Source: Muribaculaceae bacterium
Lineage (GTDB): Bacteria; Bacillota; Clostridia; Lachnospirales; Lachnospiraceae
DNA: 64,000 nucleotides
Reading direction: 5' to 3'
NCBI GenBank assembly: GCA_023666425.1
Contig: JAMPCA010000001.1
Coordinates: 972,886-1,036,885 of the forward strand
The position numbers and the translations under genes are program-made. The notes under the pieces are model-generated. The model was not told the origin of the DNA. It saw nothing but the letters and a program-made list of their open reading frames with translations, and did no database searches. Below are positions 8,457 through 18,218 of this stretch, piece after piece; the first letter of the stretch is position 1; the number at the start of each line of letters is the position of its first letter.

Positions 8457-10205
8457 CTATATGTTAAATGCATTGATCAGTTTCTCATGGATATTCTGGA
8501 TAATCTCCGGCTTCTCAAGCTTCGGCGCCCGGGGATCCAAAAGCCATGTTTTCGCGTAGTGCGTATCCGTCACCTGGAACATCGGCGGCTCCTTTAAGGT
8601 ATCCACCTTCAGACAGTAGGGGTTACGCGGTGCAAAGGCGTCGCCCACAATATTGTTGTACAGCGACGGCGGCGTGCCGGTGATGGAGAACAGCTTCGTG
8701 TCTCTCTGGGCAAGCTGCGGCAGCGAAGACAGAAGCGCCCATGTATAGGGATGCCTCGGGTCATAAAAGACCTCCTCCACCGTACCCAGCTCTATGATCT
8801 GCCCTGCATAGAGCACCGCTACCCGGTCTGCGATATTGGCAACCACGCCAAGATCGTGGGTAATAAACACGATCGTATAATTAAATTCTTTCTGCAGATC
8901 CTTGATCAGCTTTAAAATCTGTGCCTGAATCGTCACGTCCAGCGCCGTCGTCGGCTCGTCGCAGATTAAAATCTTCGGCTGGCAGGACAATGCAATTGCA
9001 ATGACGATTCTCTGGCGCATACCGCCGGAATACTGGAAGGGATAGTCATCGTAGCGCGACTCCGCATTGGGAATCCCCACCTTCTTCATCAGCTCGATGG
9101 CACGCTTTCTGGCCTCCGCCTCACTGCATTCCTGATGCTTCATAATCACCGAGGTGATCTGTTTGCCAATCGTAATAATTGGATTCAGCGAGGTCATCGG
9201 ATCCTGAAACACGGTAGCAATCTTCTTTCCACGAATCTGCGTCCAGTCGTTCTGGTATTTTACGCTGGCAAGATTCAGCACGCAGACGCCATGCAGCTGA
9301 TCCGGTTTCTCGTCCAGATACCGCACCCGGAACGCCACACTGTCAAACACTGCGTTGCGCTCCTCCTCATTATCCAGATCCACGCCGAGCTTCATCGCAG
9401 ACTCCAGCGCCTTTTCCAGCCTGTGGATCAGCTTCACCCTGTGAAACATGTCATACCGTCCCACGGACAGGTAGATTTCCTTTGCCAGAACCTCATTGCG
9501 CTGTCTCGTCTCAAGGGAAATCTGCTGGGAAATCTCCTTTTCATATTCCGCCTTAAGCGCCGCCATGCGCTTGTCGTAGTCCTGCTGATAGGCAGCGTCC
9601 GCCTTTACGGCCTTGGCCTGCTCTTTTTTCCGCTTCTCCTCATTCTTCTCGAGCGTCCGTATTTTTACGTCCAGCTCCTTTAAGCGTGCGGCCGCCTGCC
9701 GGATCTGCTCCTTTTCCTTCCTGGGGTCGTAGGTCTGCTTCTTGTTGAACAGCTCCACCCTCGCGGCCTTTGCCTCCATAAGCTCTGTATCCAGCCGCTG
9801 GCGCTCCTCCTCCCCCAGAGCGCCCCTCTGGCGTTTCTCAGACTCCATATCGAGTATCTTTTGATAGGTTCCCGCGCCAAACTCATAGCGGGAATACGCA
9901 TCGAGTCTCTCCTTCGTCTTTGCAATCAGCTTTCGCGCGCTGTCATTCAACCGCACCACTGTGTCGGAAAGCTCCGCGTCGTTAAATATAAGCTTGCCGG
10001 AACTCACATAGCCGTTGCTGTCAAGCATTCCGGCAAAGGTCTTGGTAAAGACGGACTTGCCGGAGCCGGACTCTCCCACAATGGCGATTGATTCATTCTC
10101 ATAGATATCCAGTGAAATTCCCCGGATAGCGGTCAGAATTCTGCCCCGCACCCGGAACTTCACGCTTAAATCCTCAATGTGTAACAAAACATTTTTATCT
10201 TCCAT
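8457..10205 (-). CDS. oppD: Oligopeptide ABC transporter ATPase, OppD-like, with coiled-coil insertion
   Basis: Second nucleotide-binding subunit of the peptide importer. It has Walker [10 protein letters not shown] near residue 40, Q-loop [20 protein letters not shown] near 335, signature [15 protein letters not shown], Walker [13 protein letters not shown], switch His in FITHDLGVV and the OppD tail [12 protein letters not shown]. At 582 residues it is far longer than the usual 330-350. The excess is one block of roughly 230 residues between Walker A and the Q-loop. It is dominated by Lys, Glu, Arg and Ala ([18 protein letters not shown]) and is predicted to form coiled coil. All catalytic motifs remain intact, so the protein should be active. 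ATG follows GGAGATTAAAT. Confidence 0.93.
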   Translation of the reverse strand: MEDKNVLLHIEDLSVKFRVRGRILTAIRGISLDIYENESIAIVGESGSGKSVFTKTFAGMLDSNGYVSSGKLIFNDAELSDTVVRLNDSARKLIAKTKERLDAYSRYEFGAGTYQKILDMESEKRQRGALGEEERQRLDTELMEAKAARVELFNKKQTYDPRKEKEQIRQAAARLKELDVKIRTLEKNEEKRKKEQAKAVKADAAYQQDYDKRMAALKAEYEKEISQQISLETRQRNEVLAKEIYLSVGRYDMFHRVKLIHRLEKALESAMKLGVDLDNEEERNAVFDSVAFRVRYLDEKPDQLHGVCVLNLASVKYQNDWTQIRGKKIATVFQDPMTSLNPIITIGKQITSVIMKHQECSEAEARKRAIELMKKVGIPNAESRYDDYPFQYSGGMRQRIVIAIALSCQPKILICDEPTTALDVTIQAQILKLIKDLQKEFNYTIVFITHDLGVVANIADRVAVLYAGQIIELGTVEEVFYDPRHPYTWALLSSLPQLAQRDTKLFSITGTPPSLYNNIVGDAFAPRNPYCLKVDTLKEPPMFQVTDTHYAKTWLLDPRAPKLEKPEIIQNIHEKLINAFNI

Positions 10206-10219
10206 ATTTAATCTCCATA

Positions 10220-11188
10220 TTACATATGAGTCCTGGGATCGGATGCGTCTCCGAGATTCTGCCCGGCCACATACAGTACTACCGCTATTATGGATGCAAC
10301 CGCCACCGGACTCCAGAATTCGAAGCCCCAGCCCGGCGTCACCATCGCGCTCTCCGACTCATAGATCAGGCGGCCCAGCGACATGTCGGACAAGCCCAGT
10401 CCCACATAGGAAAGAAATACTTCCATGGAGATATAATACGGAATCTCCGTAGCCAGAAGCGTCACGATCACAGAAGTCATAAAAGGCAGAATATTTTTCG
10501 TCGCAATCTTAATCGTAGATGTCCCCAGACATCTGGAGGCCAGATTGTATTCCCGGTCCCTGATGATGATTACCTGCGTGCGGATAAAGTAAGCAACCGA
10601 CAGCCACTCGGTAATCGTGAAGGCAAATACCATCACCCAGAAGCTCGGCGTAAAGAGCATGACAAGAACCGCGCACACCAGCAGGTAGGGCACATTGTAA
10701 ATGATATTGAACAGCTCCATCATTATGATGTCCAGCTTCTTGGAAAAACCCCAGACTGCTCCCACTACCACGCCGACCGTCATATTGATTGCCGCGCACA
10801 CCAGTGCCAGGGAGATGGAAATCCGCGAGCCTACCCAGATTGCGTCAAAGGTAGACTGTCCTGCGGCTCCCGCACCGAGAAGCCAGTGAATGGAAAAGCC
10901 GTTCCTCTGGAGCGCCTGCGCCGGCGTCAAATGCTTTGCGCTCGCATTCATAAGGTTTGCAAACTTATCGTACTCGATAAACATCGGATACAGATAGGCA
11001 AACAGTATGATCACCGCCAGCACAGCTAAAATAAATATGTTGAACTTCTTTCTGAAAAACACCCGAAACACCGAATTCCAGTAGGAATATCTCGGGGCCG
11101 TAATTTTTTCGGACTCCAGATCACTGTGATCCACACGGGAGAACAGCTCCTCCTCTGACAGTCCAAATTCGCTTAAATCATAGTCCAT
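10220..11188 (-). CDS. oppC: Oligopeptide ABC transporter permease, OppC-like
   Basis: Inner-membrane permease of 322 residues. It has an acidic cytoplasmic N-terminus (MDYDLSEFGLSEEELFSRVD), a first helix near residues 53-73 (FILAVLAVIILFAYLYPMF), an extracytoplasmic stretch, then the five-helix transport domain. The cytoplasmic coupling loop is visible as ASRCLGTSTIKIATKNILP. Length is near the family norm. It lies between the permease gene (six-base gap) and the OppD-like ATPase gene (14-base gap). Confidence 0.93.
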   Translation of the reverse strand: MDYDLSEFGLSEEELFSRVDHSDLESEKITAPRYSYWNSVFRVFFRKKFNIFILAVLAVIILFAYLYPMFIEYDKFANLMNASAKHLTPAQALQRNGFSIHWLLGAGAAGQSTFDAIWVGSRISISLALVCAAINMTVGVVVGAVWGFSKKLDIIMMELFNIIYNVPYLLVCAVLVMLFTPSFWVMVFAFTITEWLSVAYFIRTQVIIIRDREYNLASRCLGTSTIKIATKNILPFMTSVIVTLLATEIPYYISMEVFLSYVGLGLSDMSLGRLIYESESAMVTPGWGFEFWSPVAVASIIAVVLYVAGQNLGDASDPRTHM

Positions 11189-11194
11189 AGTCCG

Positions 11195-12766
11195 TCACCT
11201 GTCCTTCGTTGTAAATGAAATTCTCGGGTCTACCAGCGCCATCAGCACATCTCCCAAAATCACAGAGGCCACGGTCAGCACAGCGTAAAAGAGCGTGACG
11301 CCGATAATAACGCCGTTGTCGTACTTGTTGATTGCCTCCGTGAGCAGATTTCCGGCGCCGGGAACTACATATACACGCTCGGTAATGATGGCTCCGGTCA
11401 TCGCTCCCAAAACCGCTCCCGGAATCCCCTGTACGACCGGAATCACCGCATTTTTAAAGATATGTTTGCTGAAAATCTCTCCCTCAGTCAGTCCTCCCGA
11501 CCTTGCAAACTTCACATAGTCCGAGTTCATCTGGTCAATCATGTAACGGCGCAGCCATTTCATCAGGTTGCCGACCTGCGGCAGCGCAAGGGAGACAATC
11601 GGCAGAATGTACATGAGCTTACTCGTCGCCTCGAGATCGAAGGTCGTGGGCAGCCCCGCCTTTCCTCCGATTGCCTTGAACAAAAAGATATAGGCAAGGC
11701 TTGGCACTGCCATAATAAACACGATATAAAACGTACCGATCTTATCCACCAGCTTATCCTTTTTGCGCGCCATCAGAATGCCAAGAGGCACGCCGAGGAT
11801 ATAGGACATAAGGGTCGCCAGAATACCGATCATAAAGGAGAATCCAATCTTTGAATGGTTCGCCTTCATCGTCCGCACCCTCGTGTAATCATCGGTAAAG
11901 CGGTCTTCATATACAAGGCTCGTCTCTCTCGATCCCTTCACATAGGTCGCGCTGTGCAGATCGTCCGCGCTGGCCTCGGTCAGTCCCGTCGGGAATGTGA
12001 TGGTCGATTTCACATAAGAGCCCTGCGCCCTCGTCATGGTGTCGAACACATCGCTGCCCTGGTTCACAGAATAGGACGTGCCCAGATTTATTGTAACTAT
12101 ATTCTGATGAATATATGGAAATTTCGAGTCAAAATATAACAGATATTTATGTGTTGTTCCATTGCCCATGATCGCCGGAGAAAACTTTTCCCCTCCATAG
12201 ACCGGATCATACAATGTAAAGGTAAGCCCCCGCTTTCCCTCGACCTCATCCACCTTATGGATATTGTCAATCGAAACCAGACCGGAAAAATACCCCCACA
12301 GACGGGTCAGAACCGGCACATCCTTGTATGCGAAAAGCTGCTGGTTACCGCCGGTAGCCACCTTTTTCGGATTCATCATTTTCGCATCCAGGCGCCTGAT
12401 CGTATAGCCCTTAGATTTGTAGTAATTATTAAATTTTTTAACATATTCCTGCACCAGCTCGGAGTCCTGCTCCTTTGTCCTGCCGATGGATACCGCCTTT
12501 GCGCGTGTCTCCTCGTCCAGCTCCCCGCTTTCCACGAGGTCGAGCAGATAATCCGCATAGGGCACATAGTCCAGATAGCCGTAGTCCTCCCACTTCTGGT
12601 ACCGGTAAGCAATCTTTGAATTGTTGCTCTGCTTTGTATAGGAATTATCCTTTGCAAAAATCAACGTCCGGTCCATGACGGTGTATACCATGATCATCAC
12701 CAGCCCCACCACAATGACAAGGGAAACCAGACCGTGAAGAATGCGCTTAATTAAATATTTTGCCAT
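11195..12766 (-). CDS. oppB: Oligopeptide ABC transporter permease, OppB-like, with large external insertion
   Basis: Permease of 523 residues. The usual N-terminal helix (RILHGLVSLVIVVGLVMIMV, near residues 8-28) is followed by an extracytoplasmic region of about 260 residues, then the standard helices of the transport domain. The cytoplasmic coupling loop is visible as SGGLTEGEIFSKHIFKNAV, and the end is DPRISFTTKDR, as in OppB. Ordinary OppB proteins are just over 300 residues with a much smaller first loop, so roughly 200 residues are added outside the membrane. The insertion contains many Tyr, Lys and Asp residues and no recognised domain. It probably contacts the binding protein or peptide. 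Confidence 0.92.
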   Translation of the reverse strand: MAKYLIKRILHGLVSLVIVVGLVMIMVYTVMDRTLIFAKDNSYTKQSNNSKIAYRYQKWEDYGYLDYVPYADYLLDLVESGELDEETRAKAVSIGRTKEQDSELVQEYVKKFNNYYKSKGYTIRRLDAKMMNPKKVATGGNQQLFAYKDVPVLTRLWGYFSGLVSIDNIHKVDEVEGKRGLTFTLYDPVYGGEKFSPAIMGNGTTHKYLLYFDSKFPYIHQNIVTINLGTSYSVNQGSDVFDTMTRAQGSYVKSTITFPTGLTEASADDLHSATYVKGSRETSLVYEDRFTDDYTRVRTMKANHSKIGFSFMIGILATLMSYILGVPLGILMARKKDKLVDKIGTFYIVFIMAVPSLAYIFLFKAIGGKAGLPTTFDLEATSKLMYILPIVSLALPQVGNLMKWLRRYMIDQMNSDYVKFARSGGLTEGEIFSKHIFKNAVIPVVQGIPGAVLGAMTGAIITERVYVVPGAGNLLTEAINKYDNGVIIGVTLFYAVLTVASVILGDVLMALVDPRISFTTKDR

Positions 12767-12846
12767 AATTGTGCTCTCACTAAAATCTGCAGGGGGACGG
12801 CGAACCGCCCTCCTGCGTTAATTGGTGTCTTACATCGTGCTTCGGA

Positions 12847-15027
12847 TTAGTAAATTCCGAGGGCCTTTCCCATATAGCCTTCATATTCCGGCAGATAGGT
12901 GTCCAGATAGCTGGAGGGATCGCCGTAATCAGGCATCCAGCCGGACTGGTCGGTCAGATCGTAATTCGACTCGTAACCGTATGAGGTATAGTACCCGGAA
13001 TATCCCCATGTCGTATAGGTGATACAGTCTACCAGATCTACGACCACAGCGCCGTCAAAGGCGGACTCGATCGACTGCTTCATAACGTTCACCTGATTCG
13101 TAAGGCTTGTTACCTCCGACGGGTAGGGTACATCCAAATGAATCGGATTGTCTGCATCGATGGTGACTCCGGCTTCCGCCAGCTCGCTGATCGCTGTCTC
13201 CATCTCTGCTTTGGCGTTGTCCAGATTGTTCCAGCCGTCATAGCCGTCCGAAGAGCCGATTCCGTCGTTCGCGTCCTTATTCCACGCCACAATCGGAACA
13301 TTGTCCGCATCCAGCTGCGCCTGAATGATCTCGCCGTAATACGTTCCCGCTGCAAAGGTGGTTGCCGTACCGTTGATGTCAACGGTCACATCCTCCTCAA
13401 GCGTCACGAAATTGCCCGGCGTATAGGTGTTACGAAGATTGTTGAGCTTTAACTCCTCGCCGTTGCTCTGCGCATTGTAGGAAGCGCGGTCAAAGGCGAA
13501 GAACAATGCCCGGCGGAAATGCACGTTGTTGACCGCCGCGTTCGTCCGCGTCTTATCCTCCTCTGTCTGACTGGAGACAGCCACGGTGTGGTCGTTAAAG
13601 TTGTGGAAGGCATTCCGGTTCAGATTGAAGAATGCACAGTACGAGGTAGCGTTCGTATCACGGAGAACCGTATATTTATCAAAGTTGCCGTCCTCCTTGG
13701 CAAGCTCCAGCGCCTCCACGGTAAGACCACAGCCGTCAATGGTGCCCGCGAGCGCATCATTGTAAAGCTTTGTCGGGTCTGAGCCGTCTGAAAACAGCCA
13801 TGTGATGGTATTTATATTGATATTGCCGGCATTCCAGTAGGACTCATTTGCCTTGTACACGATGGAATTCTTTTCCGTCGCACTCGTCACAAGGTAGGGG
13901 CCGCAATATGCGATAGAGTCCGCATCCTTGCCGTAGGTATAGTCCGCTGCGGAAGAATCAAATTCTACGCCAAACTTACCTCCCTGGGACTCATAGTAGG
14001 TTCTGCTCATCGGCGCAAAAATGGAATATCCCACCATGGTGATCAGATAGCTGCAGGGTGCGTCGAGCGTATAAACAACCGTATTGTCATCCGGCGCGGA
14101 AACTCCAACCTCTGAGAAATCAGAAATCTCTCCGGTTCCATACTGTCTTGCATTTTTAATGATGTCATAAAGCAGGGAATCCAGACCGCCCTTGGCGTCC
14201 AGAAGATGCTGCATACCGGCAACAAAATCATCCGCCTTCACATCTGCAACCTCGCGTCCCTGCGAGTCCACCCACTTTACGCCGGAACGAAGGTGGAAGG
14301 TGTAGGTCAGGCCGTCGTCGGATACTTCATAACTCTCCGCAAGCGCGGGCTGCTGCACACCCTCCATATCATACTCCAGCAGGCCGTCGTAGGTATTGAC
14401 AAGCACCTCGCTGTCTACCGCCTCGGAGGTTGCCAGTACATCCCACGATACGGGGTCTGACGAATATGGAATTGTGTAGGTATCCTTTAAGGTGTAGCCC
14501 TTGTCGGTAAGGTACTGCTTTACCCATTCCTCATAGGTGCCGCTGCCCTTGAGCTCCGCCCACTTCTGCTTGATCTCGGCAAAGTCCTCTTTCGTAATAA
14601 GCTCCTCGCACACAACACGGTCATGGTATCTGACATTGTCCGTGCCCCACAGCACCTGCGGGGATGTGTAGGGTGCAACTCTCTGTATTCCATAATCTCC
14701 ATACTGGGTAACCGTCGGAATAATCACCGCCGCGCCCAAAAGCTTCGCCTCCGCGATCGCCTCCAGTGCAAATTTCTCGGATACATTTGTGGAAGCCTTC
14801 GCCTGCTGATATGACTCATAGAAATCCTTAAGTGCCAGATTATAGATCTCCGAGGAATCCTCATCATAATTCTCGGGCATCGTAAGGCCCTCCGCATTGC
14901 TTGTCTCCTGCGGCTGCGTGGACTCAAGTTCTTCTGTATCCACCCCCCCGTCTCCCGTGTTTCCACAGGCAACGAAGCTTAAGCAGGTACAAAACGCCAG
15001 CAGCATACTAACCAGTTTCTTTTTCAT
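12847..15027 (-). CDS. oppA: Oligopeptide-binding lipoprotein, SBP family 5
   Basis: Extracellular solute-binding lipoprotein of 726 residues, the receptor of the transporter encoded downstream. The signal peptide ends in the lipobox-like LSFVAC-GN (Cys near residue 20). Family 5 features include DPVSWDVLATSEAVDSEVLV, a YEVSDDGLTYTFHLRSGVKW segment and many aromatic residues lining the expected peptide cleft. It is longer than typical OppA (about 540), with an N-terminal extension of roughly 150 residues. ATG at 15027 follows GGAAAGGAGAAATT; a reading beginning 79 codons further upstream lacks a ribosome site. It heads the operon, whose next gene starts about 80 bases downstream. Confidence 0.93.
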   Translation of the reverse strand: MKKKLVSMLLAFCTCLSFVACGNTGDGGVDTEELESTQPQETSNAEGLTMPENYDEDSSEIYNLALKDFYESYQQAKASTNVSEKFALEAIAEAKLLGAAVIIPTVTQYGDYGIQRVAPYTSPQVLWGTDNVRYHDRVVCEELITKEDFAEIKQKWAELKGSGTYEEWVKQYLTDKGYTLKDTYTIPYSSDPVSWDVLATSEAVDSEVLVNTYDGLLEYDMEGVQQPALAESYEVSDDGLTYTFHLRSGVKWVDSQGREVADVKADDFVAGMQHLLDAKGGLDSLLYDIIKNARQYGTGEISDFSEVGVSAPDDNTVVYTLDAPCSYLITMVGYSIFAPMSRTYYESQGGKFGVEFDSSAADYTYGKDADSIAYCGPYLVTSATEKNSIVYKANESYWNAGNININTITWLFSDGSDPTKLYNDALAGTIDGCGLTVEALELAKEDGNFDKYTVLRDTNATSYCAFFNLNRNAFHNFNDHTVAVSSQTEEDKTRTNAAVNNVHFRRALFFAFDRASYNAQSNGEELKLNNLRNTYTPGNFVTLEEDVTVDINGTATTFAAGTYYGEIIQAQLDADNVPIVAWNKDANDGIGSSDGYDGWNNLDNAKAEMETAISELAEAGVTIDADNPIHLDVPYPSEVTSLTNQVNVMKQSIESAFDGAVVVDLVDCITYTTWGYSGYYTSYGYESNYDLTDQSGWMPDYGDPSSYLDTYLPEYEGYMGKALGIY

Positions 15028-15243
15028 AATTTCTCCTTTCCATAAAAATATTATATATAAACGCCTCCTGCGCATATATATCAAATCCCACATGCATTTT
15101 CCATGGCAGAAGCTTACCGGGGCAAAACACAAAAAGAAGTCCAACCTCACCCCTTTGTCCGTTGCACTTCTCCGCTCTATCCCTTTTACTGCCTTACTTT
15201 TCAAAAAACATAATCCGCAAAAATCTGAGGCATAACTAATATT

Positions 15244-15271
15244 ATTATACATAGTTCCGCACATTTGTCAA
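15244..15271 (-). promoter_or_regulatory. Promoter of the peptide-transport operon
   Basis: Consensus TTGACA (15271-15266), 16-base spacer, TATAAT (15249-15244). Transcription would begin near 15237, leaving a leader of about 210 bases before the lipoprotein start. I see no riboswitch or leader-peptide pattern in that leader. Confidence 0.75.
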
Positions 15272-15308
15272 CCTTTTGCTCATTTTCCCACTTTTTTTCT
15301 TTAGGGAA

Positions 15309-15337
15309 TTGACATTCTCTGGAAGAATCAGTATAGT
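15309..15337 (+). promoter_or_regulatory. Promoter of tRNA-Leu and possibly the MATE gene
   Basis: TTGACA (15309-15314), 17-base spacer, TATAGT (15332-15337), placed correctly ahead of the tRNA at 15354. Confidence 0.7.
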
Positions 15338-15353
15338 ATATAGAAGTTACTTC

Positions 15354-15434
15354 GCGGGCATGGCGGAATTGGCAGACGCGCCAGATTTAGGTTCTGGTGT
15401 CTACGACGTGCAGGTTCAAGTCCTGTTGCCCGCA
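15354..15434 (+). tRNA. tRNA-Leu (UAG)
   Basis: Acceptor stem GCGGGCA/TGCCCGC closes. The anticodon arm CCAGA-TTTAGGT-TCTGG gives anticodon TAG. The variable arm and T-arm (CAGGTTCAAGTCCTG) are present. CCA is not encoded. Confidence 0.95.
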
Positions 15435-15439
15435 TGATT

Positions 15440-15468
15440 GAGGAGACTGACCCTGCGTTAGTCTCCTC
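15440..15468 (+). other. Stem-loop after tRNA-Leu
   Basis: Nine-base-pair stem GAGGAGACT/AGTCTCCTC with no strong T-run behind it. It may protect or attenuate the transcript between the tRNA and the exporter gene; it is not a clear terminator. Confidence 0.5.
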
Positions 15469-15502
15469 GCTTAGTCTTATTCATTTTACAAGGAGGCCTG
15501 CA

Positions 15503-16858
15503 ATGCAAAAGGATATGACCGTCGGAAACCCCATGAAAATACTGCTGCTCTTTTCCGTGCCCGTGCTTTTGGGAAATCTGTTCCAGCAATTTTACAATAT
15601 GGTGGACACGATCATTGTGGGACAGTATCTGGGAGAGGACGCGCTGGCAGCCGTCGGCTCCACCGGCTGTCTCATGTTTCTCGTGCTGGGCTTTGCCAAT
15701 GGAATTGCGCAGGGCTTCGGCGTCATGCTGTCACACGCCTTCGGCGCAAAAGACGAAAAAACCTTAAAGCGTTATGTGGCGCTGTCCCTCTTTCTGATGG
15801 TGATTGTCTCCACGATCCTCACAATTCCGACCGTTGCGGCTTCCAGACAGTTTCTCATCTGGATGCACACCCCGGAGAATATCTTAGGCCTTGCAAACAA
15901 TTATATCCGCGTGATCTTCGCGGGAATTATCTGCACCATGGCCTACAATGTGGCGTCGGGCATCCTCCGAAGCATCGGGGACAGCAAAACGCCCCTGTAT
16001 TTTCTGATTTTTTCCTCTGCGCTCAATATCGCGCTGGACGTCTTTTTAATTGTCGCGTTAAAGCTCGGCACGGCGGGTGCGGCACTGGCCACCGTCATCT
16101 CCCAGGGGGTGTCGGCGCTCATGTGTTTTGTGGTCATGTTCCACAAATATGAGTTCCTGCGTTTTCAAAAAAAGGACTGTGTGCTGCACGGGGCGGACAT
16201 TTACGGAATGCTCCGCATCGGCATTCCGATGGCGCTCAATTACTCGATCACCGCGATTGGCACCATGATCCTGCAGAGCGCAATCAATGTGTTCGGCTCC
16301 GCCGTGGTGGCCGCCTTCACTGCCGCCTCCAAGGTCTGCAGCCTTGCGACCCAGACCATGCCGACCCTCGGAACTGCTTTTGCGACCTTCTGCGGGCAAA
16401 ACCTTGGCGCGGGCAGATACGACCGTATTTTCAAGGGTATGCGGGACGGATTTTTCCTTTCCTTCGCAGCCGCTGCCGTCGGTGCGGCGATCAGCTGCTT
16501 CGCAGGCCCCTTTATGATCGGGTGGTTCATCCATGAGCCCTCCCCGGAGACCATCGGCTATGCCATGGAGTATCTCTATATCTCCAGCGCATTCATGCTT
16601 CCGCTGGCATGGATTTTTGTGTACCGCAACGGCCTGCAGGGACTGGGCCGGGGAATGGTTCCGATGCTCAGCGGCGTGGTGGAGCTTCTCAGCCGCTTCG
16701 TGGTCATCTGGCTGCTTGCGGCTCCCTTCGGCTACAGGGGCGTATGCTTTGCAGACGCCGCGGCATGGCTGACCACCGGACTCCTCCTGCTCGGCGCCTA
16801 TCTGGTATGGAAGGCAAAAGCCCGGCGCAGGCATTTTGCAGACGCGGGGGAGGCATGA
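15503..16858 (+). CDS. MATE family efflux transporter
   Basis: Integral membrane antiporter of 451 residues with about twelve helices, of the MATE/DinF-NorM superfamily that exports cationic drugs or metabolites using a sodium or proton gradient. The N-terminal half begins NPMKILLLFSVPVLLGNLFQQFYNMVD with the family GQYLGEDALAAVGSTG motif. The second half repeats the pattern (MLRIGIPMALNYSITAIGTM). Start chosen at the ATG after AAGGAGGCCTGCA. It follows tRNA-Leu closely and may share its promoter. The substrate is not predictable. Confidence 0.93.
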   Translation: MQKDMTVGNPMKILLLFSVPVLLGNLFQQFYNMVDTIIVGQYLGEDALAAVGSTGCLMFLVLGFANGIAQGFGVMLSHAFGAKDEKTLKRYVALSLFLMVIVSTILTIPTVAASRQFLIWMHTPENILGLANNYIRVIFAGIICTMAYNVASGILRSIGDSKTPLYFLIFSSALNIALDVFLIVALKLGTAGAALATVISQGVSALMCFVVMFHKYEFLRFQKKDCVLHGADIYGMLRIGIPMALNYSITAIGTMILQSAINVFGSAVVAAFTAASKVCSLATQTMPTLGTAFATFCGQNLGAGRYDRIFKGMRDGFFLSFAAAAVGAAISCFAGPFMIGWFIHEPSPETIGYAMEYLYISSAFMLPLAWIFVYRNGLQGLGRGMVPMLSGVVELLSRFVVIWLLAAPFGYRGVCFADAAAWLTTGLLLLGAYLVWKAKARRRHFADAGEA

Positions 16859-16970
16859 GCTGCCGGGTGGAATCCGGCGCCCCTCACGAATGGTAAATCT
16901 TGAATAATGGCATGTTTTATGTTATTGTATAGATAATAAAAGTGGAATAAAACAAAAAGCTGGTAGTTAA

Positions 16971-17798
16971 ATGAATATAGAGAAAGGTAAACAGACGAAT
17001 TCCGGCTTCAGCGAAAGAGATCTGGAATATATTAAAAATTTTCGTTTGATGGACGATGATTTTATGGCAAAGTTCTTTGAAGAAAATCTTGAATGTACGG
17101 AATTTGTCCTGCGTATTATAATGGATAACCCGGATCTGCAAGTGCAGAGTGTACATACCCAGCATGAGATTCGGAATCTCCTTGGGCATTCTGTAAGGCT
17201 GGATGCTTATGCAACAGATAAGAATGCCAAAAAATATAATATCGAAATTCAGCGTTCAGACAAAGGGGCAAGCCCTAAAAGGGCAAGGTATCATTCCAGT
17301 GTGTTAGATTCGAATATTCTGCCAAAGGGAGAAGATTATGATTTCCTGATGGAGACCTATGTAATTTTTATTACGGAGCATGATGAAATGCGGGAAGGAC
17401 TTCCGATTTATCACATAGACAGAACTGTCAGGGAAACAGGGGCTTTATTTCGAGATGAAGCACATATTATATATGTAAATGGAGAATACAGGGAGAATGA
17501 TTCTCCCATAGGAGTCCTAATGCATGACTTTGCCTGTAAGAACCCTGCGGATATGCAGTATAAGGTTTTGGCAGAGCGGGCACGATATCTGAAAGAGAGT
17601 AGGGAGGGACAGCTGGTTATGTGCAAAGCGATGGAAGAGATGAGAAATGAATCAATATTGGCAGAACGGAAACAGACAGCGATTCGATTGATCAGGGCGG
17701 GAAAACTTTCTAATGAAGAGATTGCAGTTGGCGTAAATCTTGCCTTAGAAGAAGTACAGAAATTAGCAGAAGAAGTCTCAGAAGTAGTGATGGTGTAA
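16971..17798 (+). CDS. Rpn family PD-(D/E)XK nuclease / putative transposase
   Basis: Protein of 275 residues of the Rpn/PDDEXK transposase-like family (recombination-promoting nucleases). The nuclease core is visible as SVRLDAYATDK followed by YNIEIQR (Asp, then the E-x-Q variant of E-x-K) near residues 75-95. YVIFITEHDEM and PIYHIDRTV follow in the order typical of the family. A C-terminal helical tail ends in a short helix-turn-helix-like piece (AGKLSNEEIAVGVNLALEEV). It is flanked by tRNA genes, a common location. No terminal repeats are visible around it. The ribosome site is weak (GGTAG). Confidence 0.88.
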   Translation: MNIEKGKQTNSGFSERDLEYIKNFRLMDDDFMAKFFEENLECTEFVLRIIMDNPDLQVQSVHTQHEIRNLLGHSVRLDAYATDKNAKKYNIEIQRSDKGASPKRARYHSSVLDSNILPKGEDYDFLMETYVIFITEHDEMREGLPIYHIDRTVRETGALFRDEAHIIYVNGEYRENDSPIGVLMHDFACKNPADMQYKVLAERARYLKESREGQLVMCKAMEEMRNESILAERKQTAIRLIRAGKLSNEEIAVGVNLALEEVQKLAEEVSEVVMV

Positions 17799-17843
17799 TA
17801 TTTAAACGAGAGAACGGAACTGTTATTCAAAATACGGTCTCTT

Positions 17844-17888
17844 AAAAACAGCCGCAAAGCCTGTATTTCAGGCTTTACGGCTGTTTTT
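17844..17888. terminator. Bidirectional terminator between nuclease gene and tRNA operon
   Basis: Long stem in which AAAAACAGCCG and AAAGCCTG pair with CAGGCTTT and CGGCTGTTTTT around a TATTT loop. A on one flank and T on the other allow termination from both sides. Confidence 0.85.
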
Positions 17889-17890
17889 CG

Positions 17891-17963
17891 TGAGATACGG
17901 GGGAATCGAACCCCCGACAACTTGATTAAAAGTCAAGTGCTCTACCAACTGAGCTAGTATCCC
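17891..17963 (-). tRNA. tRNA-Lys (UUU)
   Basis: Anticodon arm CTTGA-CTTTTAA-TCAAG gives anticodon TTT. Acceptor GGGATAC/GTATCTC closes with one G-U pair. Last gene of the six-tRNA operon. Confidence 0.95.
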
Positions 17964-17998
17964 ATATAAATAATACTCACTCTGTGAGTATCACAAAG

Positions 17999-18070
17999 CA
18001 GGGCTAGTTGGATTCGAACCAACGAATGCAGGAATCAAAATCCTGTGCCTTACCGCTTGGCGATAGCCCT
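17999..18070 (-). tRNA. tRNA-Gln (UUG)
   Basis: Anticodon arm CAGGA-TTTTGAT-TCCTG gives anticodon TTG. Acceptor AGGGCTA/TAGCCCT closes fully. Confidence 0.95.
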
Positions 18071-18130
18071 AAATCCCAAAGCGCGCTACCGCAACAGTTG
18101 TGATTTTTGCGGAGCAAGGGAATCACAGCG

Positions 18131-18205
18131 GGTGGATAAAGGGATTCGAACCCTTGGCCTCCAGAGCCACAATCTGGCGCGCTAACCAACTGCGCTATAC
18201 CCACC
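18131..18205 (-). tRNA. tRNA-His (GUG)
   Basis: Anticodon arm CCAGA-TTGTGGC-TCTGG gives anticodon GTG. Acceptor GTGGGTA/TATCCAC is preceded by the extra G-1 opposite C73, as expected for histidine tRNA. Confidence 0.95.
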
Positions 18206-18218
18206 ATAAGTATTACAT

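Noticed and set aside
15440..15468. Terminator after tRNA-Leu
   Set aside because: The stem is good but no T-run follows, so I list it only as a stem-loop.
16971..17798. Insertion sequence around the Rpn-type gene
   Set aside because: No terminal inverted repeats or target duplication could be seen on either side.
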